DNA from: a bacterium
GTDB lineage: Bacteria; JAHJDO01
Direction of reading: 5' to 3'
Assembly: GCA_030611945.1 (NCBI GenBank)
Contig: JAUWOV010000015.1
Location: forward strand, 1 to 25,125
DNA: 25,125 nucleotides
Below are positions 16,095 to 22,610 of this stretch, piece by piece (the stretch's first letter is position 1; each line of letters begins with the position of its first letter). Both the position numbers and the translations under genes were made by a program. Below the pieces are notes generated by a model that was not told the DNA's origin, made no database searches, and was given only the letters and a program-made list of their open reading frames with translations.

Positions 16095-16100
16095 GAAGAG

Positions 16101-16182
16101 ACAATTAACTCCCTATTATTGCAAAAGCAATAGTAGGCTAATTAACTCCCCGCCTTTGCTACGGCAACGGCGGGATTTTTTT
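16101..16182 (+). ncRNA. candidate two-hairpin leader or small RNA
   Basis: From the predicted start the transcript has AATTAACTCCC (16103-16113), then an 11-bp hairpin CCTATTATTGC-AAAA-GCAATAGTAGG (16112-16137, one G-U pair), then AATTAACTCCC again (16140-16150), then a strong terminator hairpin. An about 80-nt RNA of this shape could be a small regulatory RNA with two identical C-rich seeds able to pair with ribosome binding sites, or an attenuator leader for the NYN gene. I do not recognise a known family. No Rfam search was possible. Confidence 0.4.
16149..16182 (+). terminator. intrinsic terminator before the NYN gene
   Basis: The stem CCCGCC-T-TTGC / GCAA-C-GGCGGG with a TACG loop is followed directly by ATTTTTTT. 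This is a strong rho-independent terminator. It ends 14 bp before the next start codon, so it is either the end of the short upstream RNA or an attenuator controlling the gene behind it. Confidence 0.85.
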
Positions 16183-16196
16183 ATATAGGAGACACC

Positions 16197-16820
16197 ATGG
16201 AAAGAGTAATGATTTTTATTGATGGTAGTAATTTTTATCATGGATTCAAAGATTGCCTAAAGAACACTAAATTAGAAAAAGCCAAAATAGATATTGAAAA
16301 ATTTTGTAATATTTTAACTGGCAGACAGAGAAGGTTGATTCAGGTATATTATTATAACGTTTCTCTAAAACAAAAAGATGACCCTCCAAAATATTCAAAA
16401 CAACAAAGATTTATACAAGCAATAAAAAAAATACCCCATCTTACTGTGAAATTAGGAAGAAGAGTAAAAAGAGACAAGATAATTAAATGTCATAAATGCG
16501 AGAAGAGTTTTACTGTCATTAAATGTCCTAATTGTAAGGCAGATTTAGAACCATTTACTTATACTGAAAAAGGAGTAGATATATCAATTGCTGTTGATAT
16601 GATAGTAAATGCGATTGATAATACCTATGATACTGCAATACTTGTAAGCGGCGATGGAGATTTTGTCCCTGTTGTTCAAGAAGTAAAAAGAATTAAAAAT
16701 GTTGAAAATGCCTATTTTTTAAACGAAGTTGGCAAAAGATATTATGTTTCTAAAACGTGTAAATTTATAGAATTAACAAAAGAGTATCTCAAGAATTGTT
16801 TGCTTCATTCATCATCTTAA
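16197..16820 (+). CDS. NYN-domain (LabA/DUF88-like) putative RNase with zinc ribbon
   Basis: A 207-residue protein of the NYN/PIN-like nuclease group. It opens VMIFIDGSNFYHGF (Asp9), has KGVDISIAVDMIV (Asp128, Asp134) and SGDGDFVPVV (Asp153, Asp155). These acidic residues form the usual metal-binding active site of this fold, suggesting RNA cleavage. An inserted zinc ribbon with Cys98, Cys101, Cys110 and Cys113 lies between the first and second acidic motifs. The ATG at 16197 follows AGGAG. The gene sits behind a terminator hairpin and just before a tRNA gene (12-bp gap). Its RNA target is unknown. Confidence 0.88.
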   Translation: MERVMIFIDGSNFYHGFKDCLKNTKLEKAKIDIEKFCNILTGRQRRLIQVYYYNVSLKQKDDPPKYSKQQRFIQAIKKIPHLTVKLGRRVKRDKIIKCHKCEKSFTVIKCPNCKADLEPFTYTEKGVDISIAVDMIVNAIDNTYDTAILVSGDGDFVPVVQEVKRIKNVENAYFLNEVGKRYYVSKTCKFIELTKEYLKNCLLHSSS

Positions 16821-16832
16821 AAATGATAACCT

Positions 16833-16908
16833 GCGCCTGTAGCTCAGTAATGGATAGAGCAAGGGATTCCTAATCCCTGTGTCGGAGGTTCGAATCCTCT
16901 CAGGCGTA
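16833..16908 (+). tRNA. tRNA-Arg(CCT)
   Basis: A 76-nt cloverleaf. The acceptor stem is GCGCCTG/CAGGCGT (first pair G-T) and the D stem GCTC/GAGC. The anticodon stem AGGGA/TCCCT holds the loop TTCCTAA, giving anticodon CCT, which reads AGG. The T arm is GAGGT-TCGAAT-CCTC and the discriminator is A. CCA is not fully encoded (ACA). It starts 12 bp after the NYN stop codon. Confidence 0.95.
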
Positions 16909-16922
16909 CAAGATTTAGCAAG

Positions 16923-16951
16923 TTGAAAATATATATTTTTTGTGATATAAA
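16923..16951 (+). promoter_or_regulatory. promoter of tRNA-Val(CAC) and downstream genes
   Basis: TTGAAA (16923-16928), a 17-bp spacer and TATAAA (16946-16951), with an extended -10 TG at 16943-16944, lie 14 bp before the tRNA. This is the best promoter for the tRNA-Val, zinc protein, coiled-coil protein, RNase HI and possibly rnpB unit. Confidence 0.65.
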
Positions 16952-16965
16952 TTTTTGTGAATTCG

Positions 16966-17037
16966 GGGCGATTAACTCAGCGGTAGAGTGCTACTTTCAC
17001 AGAGTAGAAGTCACTGGTTCAAACCCAGTATCGCCCA
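16966..17037 (+). tRNA. tRNA-Val(CAC)
   Basis: A 72-nt cloverleaf. The acceptor stem is GGGCGAT/ATCGCCC and the D stem ACTC/GAGT. The anticodon stem CTACT/AGTAG (five pairs) holds the loop TTCACAG, giving anticodon CAC, which reads GUG. The T arm is ACTGG-TTCAAAC-CCAGT. A glutamate reading (TTC) is ruled out because it would break the anticodon stem. Its 3' end is 22 bp before the next start codon. Confidence 0.92.
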
Positions 17038-17059
17038 CTAAACTGGGAGGATATTGAAT

Positions 17060-17239
17060 ATGAAATGCGATACGTGTGGTAAAGATGTTACTAAGGTAAA
17101 AAGGATTGTTCTTGAGAAAGGCTATGATAGGACACAAGCAAGAGCAATTTATAATTGTGAGGAGTGTTATAAGAAGAAGGAAGCTAATATAGAGAAGAGC
17201 GTTCATGGTAAAGTGAAAGAGAAAGGTGAAAGCAAATGA
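17060..17239 (+). CDS. small zinc-binding protein
   Basis: A 59-residue protein with two CxxC pairs, KCDTCGK at the N-terminus and NCEECYK near residue 34, forming a probable single zinc knuckle, then a charged lysine-rich tail. I cannot name a family with confidence. The ATG at 17060 is preceded by GGGAGG with 9-nt spacing. A TTG six bases upstream is less likely. The gene follows tRNA-Val(CAC) by only 22 bp and overlaps the next gene by 4 bp, so it is part of a tRNA-led transcript. It may bind nucleic acid or a partner protein. Confidence 0.75.
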   Translation: MKCDTCGKDVTKVKRIVLEKGYDRTQARAIYNCEECYKKKEANIEKSVHGKVKEKGESK

Positions 17240-17955
17240 CAGGGCTGGAGAATGATATTAAGTTATTGATTCAGGTTCAAGAGCTGGATGCGCAGATACA
17301 AAATTTAGATACCGAGATAAAAAGAATACCCGAAGAAATGGACGCTCATTATAGGAGTTTTAAGGCAAAGAAAGACGAGTTAACAGTTTTAGAGTCAGAG
17401 CTTGTTGAAATTCAGAAGAATAGAAAGTTGAAAGAGGTTGAACTTGACAGTGGGACAGAGGAAATAAAAAAATATAAAACACAACAGACTTCTGTTAAGA
17501 CGAATAAAGAATATACTTCTCTTCAGCATGAGATTGAACAAATACAAGAGAAAAATTCTATATTAGAAGATGAGATACTCTCATTAATGGAGCAATCAGA
17601 TACAGCGCATGAAAATATAGAAAAAAAGGCGGAGGAGATTAAGCTGGAGAATGGAAAACTTGAACGGGAGGAGCAAGAGAATAAGAAGAAAATAGCGCGG
17701 TTTGAACAGGAACTTCAAAAAAGACAAAAGGAGCGCAAGAATTTAGTTATTACTGTAGATAGCGCTATTGTAGCCAAATATGAAAGAATTAGAGATTTGA
17801 AGAATGGAATAGGTATTGTAAATATCAGCGATGGAACATGCGGAGGCTGTCATATGGAATTACCTCCGCAGATTATAAATGATGCAAAGACAGGTAATGG
17901 AATTACTGTATGTGAAAGATGTTCGCGTATATTGTATGTAGCGGAAAGTGATTAG
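17236..17955 (+). CDS. coiled-coil zinc-ribbon protein (COG1579, FlgZ/CdsZ-like)
   Basis: A 239-residue protein. Residues about 10-180 form a long antiparallel coiled coil rich in Glu and Lys (LLIQVQELDAQIQNLDTEIK and following). A C-terminal C4 zinc ribbon has CGGCHMELPP near residue 196 and CERCSRILY near 222. This is the COG1579 architecture, which includes Helicobacter FlgZ and Chlamydia CdsZ, adaptor proteins tied to secretion or sigma-factor control. The function here is unknown. It overlaps the preceding small zinc gene by 4 bp and abuts the RNase HI gene, so all three are cotranscribed. The full length and both cysteine pairs are intact. Confidence 0.9.
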   Translation: MTGLENDIKLLIQVQELDAQIQNLDTEIKRIPEEMDAHYRSFKAKKDELTVLESELVEIQKNRKLKEVELDSGTEEIKKYKTQQTSVKTNKEYTSLQHEIEQIQEKNSILEDEILSLMEQSDTAHENIEKKAEEIKLENGKLEREEQENKKKIARFEQELQKRQKERKNLVITVDSAIVAKYERIRDLKNGIGIVNISDGTCGGCHMELPPQIINDAKTGNGITVCERCSRILYVAESD

Positions 17956-18345
17956 ATGGATGAGTTAACTATATATGTTGACGGGGCATCAGCGGGTAAT
18001 CCTGGAAAAGCGGGCATTGGCATTGTGTTCTTTTGCGGAGGAAAGAAGATAAAGGAATATTCTCAATGCATAGGAGTTACAACAAATAATGTGGCTGAGT
18101 ATATGGCTGTAGTTTTTGCCATGCAGGAAGCTTTGATCGTAAATGTGAGAAACATTACTGTATTTTCAGATAGTGAACTTATTGTAAATCAAATAAACGG
18201 CGTTTACAAAGTCAAAGATAATAACTTGTTTCGCCTGTATAAACAGGTTCAGCATCTAAAAAACGGCTTTAAAAAGTTTAGTATTACACATATAAAACGA
18301 GCTGGTAATAAAGAAGCCGATAAATTAGCTAAGCAGGTCGGTTGA
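17956..18345 (+). CDS. rnhA: RNase HI family protein
   Basis: A 129-residue protein of the short RNase HI type, which cuts the RNA strand of RNA-DNA hybrids. Active-site residues are visible: Asp9 (IYVDGASAGNPG), Glu48 (NNVAEYMAV), Asp72 (FSDSELIVNQI) and Asp122 (NKEADKLA). The basic handle region of the E. coli enzyme is absent, as in many short homologues. The start ATG directly follows the stop of the preceding gene. The last five codons (stop included) overlap the 5' strand of the RNase P RNA P1 helix, so the coding and RNA constraints share about 15 bp. Confidence 0.93.
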   Translation: MDELTIYVDGASAGNPGKAGIGIVFFCGGKKIKEYSQCIGVTTNNVAEYMAVVFAMQEALIVNVRNITVFSDSELIVNQINGVYKVKDNNLFRLYKQVQHLKNGFKKFSITHIKRAGNKEADKLAKQVG

Positions 18346-18678
18346 CCGTTCCGACACATGTCGGAAAGGAAAGTCCGGGCTCCGGAGAGCAAGATGTCCC
18401 ATAACCTGGGATGGAAGCGATTCCAAGGAAAGTGCAGCAGAAAGCAAACTTCCAAGTGTCTGATTAGGTGCTTGGTAAAGTTGAAATGGCGTGGTAAGAG
18501 CACACCGGTCTGATAGCGATATCAGGCGCAAGGCAAACCCCATCTGGAGAAAGGCTAAGTAAGAGGGAAGAGACTGCTCGTCTCAATTTAACCCTTGGGT
18601 AAGCCGCTAGATGTCGATGGCAACATCGGTGCAAGATAGATGGTCAACTATTACAGAACCCGGCTTATAGACCTGCTT
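18331..18678 (+). ncRNA. rnpB: RNase P RNA, bacterial type A
   Basis: The catalytic RNA that trims tRNA 5' leaders. The 5' and 3' ends pair as P1 (AAGCAGGTC with GACCTGCTT), followed by P2 (GGTTGACC with GGTCAACT) and a short P3 (CCGAC/GTCGG). The conserved core GGAAAGTCCGGGCTCC follows, with GGTAAGAGCACACCG and GGCAAACCCCATC in the middle and ACAGAACCCGGCTTAT near the 3' end. A T-rich stretch (ATTTTTATTCTTT) after P1 may end transcription. It points toward ispG (convergent). No clear own promoter was found inside rnhA, so it may be processed from the upstream transcript. Confidence 0.96.
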
Positions 18679-18724
18679 ATTTTTATTCTTTGCTCAAGAT
18701 AATCTTTCAGTTCGTTATATCCAT

Positions 18725-19819
18725 TTATCTCCATAATTTCCTGATTCCGCATATCAGTTCTTCAACAAGTTTTTCTTTTTTGACTCCTTTGACGATTTTT
18801 CCATTACAGAATAGAATCCCTGAGGTTTTTCCTCCTGCAACTCCAATATCAGCTTCCTTGGCTTCACCCGGGCCGTTTACTTCGCAGCCCATGACAGCGA
18901 TTTTTATACACGGGAGTGGTGGAATAATAGTCTCAAGCTGTTTTTTTAGTTCTGTTACAGCCGCTATAACATCTATCCTACATCTGCCGCATGTGGGACA
19001 GGAAATAATTTCAGGACCGTATTCTCTGAGTTTTATAGATTGTAATATCTGAAAGCCTGCTTTTACTTCTTCTTCAGGAGGTGCAGTCAATGAAACCCTG
19101 AGAGTATCTCCAATGCCTTCTGAGAGTAGTATGCCTAGTCCAACAGATGATTTAATAAGCCCTTCGGGCAATGGTCCAGCCTCTGTAATCCCAAGGTGAA
19201 ACGGATAATCGCATTTACCTGCCATTTGCCTGTAAGCTTCTACGGTGGAGAGTACGTTTGAAGATTTTAGTGATATGATAATATTGTAAAATTTATGCTT
19301 TTCAAAAATCTTTAGATACTTGAGACATTCATCTACCATTAGTTTCGGATTTCGGATTTCGGATTTCGGATTTTTCTTTATTGAGCCACTATTTACCCCT
19401 ACTCTGATTGCTGTGCCTTTTTCCGATGCTGCAGAGATGATCATACCAAGATGCTTTTGGCTGGAAATATTTCCCGGGTTAAGTCTTAATTTATCAACAC
19501 CCTGTTTTACTGCTTCCAATGCAAGTTTGTATGAAAAATGTATATCTGCAACAAGAGGGATGTTAATCTGTTTTTTTATCTCTCCTAAACATTTTGCCGT
19601 TTTGATATCAGGAACTGCAACCCTTATAATTTCACAGCCTGTTTTCTCCAGACTTCTTATTTGAGAAACCGTCCCATCAATATCCCTTGTATCTGTTTTT
19701 GCCATAGACTGAACAGATATCGGAGCATCTCCGCCTATTATAATATTCCCAACTTTAACAGGTCTGGTTTTACGGCGTTTGATTGGATAATTGATTGTTT
19801 TGTGAGGTATTTTTTCCAT
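18725..19819 (-). CDS. ispG: 4-hydroxy-3-methylbut-2-enyl diphosphate synthase (MEP pathway)
   Basis: A 364-residue iron-sulfur enzyme (GcpE) converting MEcPP to HMBPP. It opens with RRKTRPVKVGNIIIGGDAPI, has the barrel motif VADIHFSYKLA near residue 91, and LRLNPGNI. The C-terminal cluster domain has CPTCGRCRIDV near 270 and CEVNGPGEAKEADIGVAGG near 310, supplying the three cysteines and the conserved glutamate. Residues about 150-161 (KKNPKSEIRNPK) are encoded by a heptamer array and lie where the family has a variable loop. The start overlaps the rseP end by 50 bp; no other start precedes the conserved N-terminus. It is the last gene of the rpmA-dxr-rseP-ispG operon. Confidence 0.95.
   Translation of the reverse strand: MEKIPHKTINYPIKRRKTRPVKVGNIIIGGDAPISVQSMAKTDTRDIDGTVSQIRSLEKTGCEIIRVAVPDIKTAKCLGEIKKQINIPLVADIHFSYKLALEAVKQGVDKLRLNPGNISSQKHLGMIISAASEKGTAIRVGVNSGSIKKNPKSEIRNPKLMVDECLKYLKIFEKHKFYNIIISLKSSNVLSTVEAYRQMAGKCDYPFHLGITEAGPLPEGLIKSSVGLGILLSEGIGDTLRVSLTAPPEEEVKAGFQILQSIKLREYGPEIISCPTCGRCRIDVIAAVTELKKQLETIIPPLPCIKIAVMGCEVNGPGEAKEADIGVAGGKTSGILFCNGKIVKGVKKEKLVEELICGIRKLWR
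19343..19370 (-). repeat. heptanucleotide tandem array inside ispG
   Basis: Four perfect copies of TTTCGGA on the plus strand (TCCGAAA on the coding strand) give the peptide NPKSEIRNPK. Since 7 is not a multiple of 3, gain or loss of one unit would shift the frame of this essential enzyme. The same peptide is familiar from other metagenome-derived proteins (recollection). Confidence 0.9.
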
Positions 19820-21140
19820 GGAAGATATTTTTTATTTTTTCAACATTTCTCATAATATCATTAAACGATATGTATATCATTAAGGTTAGAAGAAACGCAA
19901 TGCCGAATTTTGTTGTCCATTCAAGCCATTTCTCGCTGACTGGTTTGCCTTTTATGGCTTCTATTAGAAAAAAAAGCGCATGTCCGCCATCCAGCACGGG
20001 GATTGGAAGCATATTAAGTACAGCAAGACTTATACTTAGCATAGCAATGAAATAAAATAGGTTCATAAGTCCTTCTTTTGCCTGTTTGTCTGCAAGCTGC
20101 GCAATCATTATGGGCCCGCCAAGTGTTTTAATAGATATTTCCCTTTTTATAAGCATCCATATGTGTCTGTATGTAAGGACTGTCAAACTTATGGTTTGAC
20201 TGCATCCTTGAACAAGCGCTCCGATTGGACCATACTTACGCGTTATTGTTTTAAATTCAGGAATTATTCCTATGAGTCCAATGTCCAGCGTTTTATTAAG
20301 TTTAGGTACAACGTTTATTTTCAATTGCTCCTTTTCACGCTTTATTGTAAGTGAAATTTTCTCTCCAGCGCTGTTATGAATGATTTCTGTCATATCATTC
20401 CATGACGATATTTTTTTATCATTAATAAATAAAACAACGTCTCCTTTTCTGATGCCGGCTTTGTATGCAGGGCTTTCAGTATCAACAACGTCTATTACAG
20501 GTGGAATAAATGGAGATACTCCCAGATATCCGCCGCCTTTTTCTTTGTTAAGCTCTGTTTTAATCTGAATGTTTTTTCTTTCCCCGTTTCTGTCAATGAG
20601 TATAGATATTGTGGAATTTGGATGAGTCAGGACAATATGTTTAAACTTAATCCAATCTTTGATCTGCTTGCCATTTGCTTTGAGTATTATATCTCCCTTT
20701 TTCAGGTCAGCTTTAGAACCGGGCGAGCCTTCAGCTATTTCTCCGATTTTAGCCTCAAAATATGGGACTTCTATGCCTGTAAAGAAGATGCAGGAAAAGA
20801 TAAAAACTGCCAGCAGTATATTCATAAAGGGACCTGCAAGTATCACAAGTGTTCTCTGAAAAGGACTCTTGGAATAGAACTCCCATACAGCGCCTGTTTT
20901 TTCTTCAGCAGATTCTCCAGCAAGTTTTACATATCCTCCCAAAGGCGCGGCAGAGATTAAATATTCCGTATCTCCTTTCTTAAAGCCAATAAGCTTAGGA
21001 CCAAATCCCAAAGAGAATTTTTCTACTTTAATGCCAAGCCATTTAGCTACAAGAAAATGTCCCATTTCATGTACGAAAACCAGAATACTTATTACAATAA
21101 TGAATGGAAGTATATGAATCAGCCAATTTATAGCAAACAT
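19770..21140 (-). CDS. rseP: RIP zinc metalloprotease (site-2 protease family)
   Basis: A 456-residue inner-membrane protease of the RseP/YaeL family. The active-site HEMGH lies in the first membrane helix (His24, Glu25, His28) and the second zinc motif LDGGH in a late helix near residue 392. Two PDZ-like domains lie between them (around GSPGSKADLKKGDII and ESPAYKAGIRKGDVVL). The family cleaves anti-sigma factors and signal-peptide remnants inside the membrane. It overlaps dxr by 13 bp and ispG by 50 bp. The long C-terminal tail past the last helix is polar. It is full length with all motifs present. Confidence 0.95.
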   Translation of the reverse strand: MFAINWLIHILPFIIVISILVFVHEMGHFLVAKWLGIKVEKFSLGFGPKLIGFKKGDTEYLISAAPLGGYVKLAGESAEEKTGAVWEFYSKSPFQRTLVILAGPFMNILLAVFIFSCIFFTGIEVPYFEAKIGEIAEGSPGSKADLKKGDIILKANGKQIKDWIKFKHIVLTHPNSTISILIDRNGERKNIQIKTELNKEKGGGYLGVSPFIPPVIDVVDTESPAYKAGIRKGDVVLFINDKKISSWNDMTEIIHNSAGEKISLTIKREKEQLKINVVPKLNKTLDIGLIGIIPEFKTITRKYGPIGALVQGCSQTISLTVLTYRHIWMLIKREISIKTLGGPIMIAQLADKQAKEGLMNLFYFIAMLSISLAVLNMLPIPVLDGGHALFFLIEAIKGKPVSEKWLEWTTKFGIAFLLTLMIYISFNDIMRNVEKIKNIFHGKNTSQNNQLSNQTP

Positions 21141-22261
21141 GTTTTCCTAGCCCAAGCATCAGATGCAAGGATATTATCAAGACGTGGATTTTGAATAACA
21201 TTATGCTTATTCATAACCTTTTCTATTATTTGAGGAATATCTGAAAATTTTATTTTTTTCTTGAGAAACAGATTAACAGCAGCGTCATTTGCGCTATTAA
21301 GAACAGCCGGCATAGTTCCGCCAATTGCGCCTGCTTTATAAGCAAGTTTCAGGCATGGAAATTTATCAAAGTTTGGAGTTGAAAAATTAAACTGAGATAT
21401 TTTTGCTAAATCTAAAGGTTCTAGTTGCGTAGGCATTCGCTCCGGATACGTTAATGCGTACTGAATAGGCATCTTCATATCAGGAATTCCAAGCAGGGCA
21501 AATACTGAGCCATCAATAAATTCTACCATGGAATGAATAATACATTCAGGATGTATTATAACCTCAATTTTTGAGATATCTATTCCAAACAGCCAATGCG
21601 CCTCTATAACCTCCAGCCCCTTATTCATGAGCGTTGCAGAATCTATGCTTATTTTTCTTCCCATTTTCCACACAGGGTGAGCCAGTGCCTGCTCAGGACT
21701 GATATTATGCAAGCTTTTTTCTTTGTAAAACGGACCTCCTGAAGCTGTAAGAATAATTCTCTTTATATCCTTTTTATCTTTTCCGTCAAGGCACTGAAAA
21801 ACAGCATTATGTTCACTATCCACAGGAAGGAGTTTCGCTCCTTTTCTCTTAGCATCTTTTAACATAATTTCACCTGCAGCAACCAGCAGTTCCTTAGCCG
21901 CAATTGCAATATGCTTGCCTTTCTTTATTGCTTCCAGAGTTGGTATCAGTCCGGTTATACCTGTAATTGCAGATACTACAATATCAACTTCGTCAAGTGT
22001 TGATATTTTGACGAGACTTTCACGCCCGCATTCTATTTTTACATTTTTATCATTGATAGAATTGCGAAGCTGATCTCGTATCTTTTCATCCATTACTACA
22101 ACAAATTTGGGATGAAACCGGTTTATCTGTTTCTCTAAAAGGTTGATATTAGCTTTGCCTGATATGGCTGTAACTTTGAATTTGTCCGGAAAGGATTTTA
22201 CAATCTCAAGAGTATTTCTGCCAATTGAACCTGTTGCTCCAAGAACAGCAATATTTTTCAT
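21128..22261 (-). CDS. dxr: 1-deoxy-D-xylulose 5-phosphate reductoisomerase (MEP pathway)
   Basis: A 377-residue NADPH enzyme that converts DXP to MEP, the first committed step. [14 protein letters not shown] at the N-terminus is the NADPH-binding loop. [13 protein letters not shown] near residue 147 and ASGGPF near 173 contribute metal and substrate binding. [19 protein letters not shown] near 203 is the flexible-loop/substrate region. Its ATG overlaps the rpmA stop by 4 bp and its 3' end overlaps rseP by 13 bp, so translation is coupled along the operon. With ispG it places two steps of the same pathway in one unit. Confidence 0.96.
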   Translation of the reverse strand: MKNIAVLGATGSIGRNTLEIVKSFPDKFKVTAISGKANINLLEKQINRFHPKFVVVMDEKIRDQLRNSINDKNVKIECGRESLVKISTLDEVDIVVSAITGITGLIPTLEAIKKGKHIAIAAKELLVAAGEIMLKDAKRKGAKLLPVDSEHNAVFQCLDGKDKKDIKRIILTASGGPFYKEKSLHNISPEQALAHPVWKMGRKISIDSATLMNKGLEVIEAHWLFGIDISKIEVIIHPECIIHSMVEFIDGSVFALLGIPDMKMPIQYALTYPERMPTQLEPLDLAKISQFNFSTPNFDKFPCLKLAYKAGAIGGTMPAVLNSANDAAVNLFLKKKIKFSDIPQIIEKVMNKHNVIQNPRLDNILASDAWARKTCLL

Positions 22262-22518
22262 TTTGTATTTGACTCATAAACACTCACGCATTTTCTAGCG
22301 CTGATATTTTCAAAACAGACCACCCCATTTATTTTGGCAAATAATGTCCAATCCCTTCCACAGCCAACGTTTCTTCCCGGAGAGAATTTTGTTCCGCGCT
22401 GACGAACAATAATACTACCAGCTTTTACAGTCTGCCCACCAGAACACTTTATGCCAAGTCTCCGCCCTGCACTATCTCTCCCATTCCTAGAACTTCCCAG
22501 CCCTTTTTTATGCGCCAT
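22258..22518 (-). CDS. rpmA: 50S ribosomal protein L27
   Basis: An 86-residue protein with the L27 signature [16 protein letters not shown] at the N-terminus, which reaches the peptidyl-transferase centre, and [21 protein letters not shown] in the core. Four cysteines (25, 53, 68, 77) are present; position 53 is common in the family and the others are unusual. There is no N-terminal extension needing cleavage. AGGAG precedes the ATG. It is separated from the usual L21-L27-Obg group: no rplU or obg is adjacent, and instead dxr overlaps it by 4 bp. Confidence 0.95.
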   Translation of the reverse strand: MAHKKGLGSSRNGRDSAGRRLGIKCSGGQTVKAGSIIVRQRGTKFSPGRNVGCGRDWTLFAKINGVVCFENISARKCVSVYESNTK

Positions 22519-22550
22519 AATATATCTCCTGACTTTTTAATGTATTGGGG

Positions 22551-22579
22551 AGTATATTGATTTTCCAATCTGTTGTCAA
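22551..22579 (-). promoter_or_regulatory. near-consensus promoter of rpmA-dxr-rseP-ispG
   Basis: On the minus strand a perfect TTGACA (22574-22579), a 17-bp spacer and TATACT (22551-22556) lie 33 bp before the rpmA start codon. No operator-like palindrome is seen, consistent with steady strong expression of a ribosomal-protein-led operon. Confidence 0.75.
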
Positions 22580-22610
22580 CTGGATTAGCCAATTCAGGAA
22601 TTTTGTATTT

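Noticed and set aside
16036-16095. Short frame (MTLKQKPAKGL and on) before the NYN leader
   Set aside because: It contains the -35 and -10 boxes of the promoter, has no close ribosome binding site and is only 18 codons; a leader peptide would have to start after the promoter.
16966-17037. tRNA-Glu(TTC) reading of the second plus-strand tRNA
   Set aside because: Placing TTC in the anticodon position breaks the five-pair CTACT/AGTAG stem; CAC fits with a perfect stem.
18650-18736. Minus-strand 27-aa frame starting inside the ispG end (MEINGYNELKDYLEQR and on)
   Set aside because: It runs antisense into the RNase P RNA and stops there. Its sequence is constrained by the RNA, it has no family match, and it is best seen as chance.
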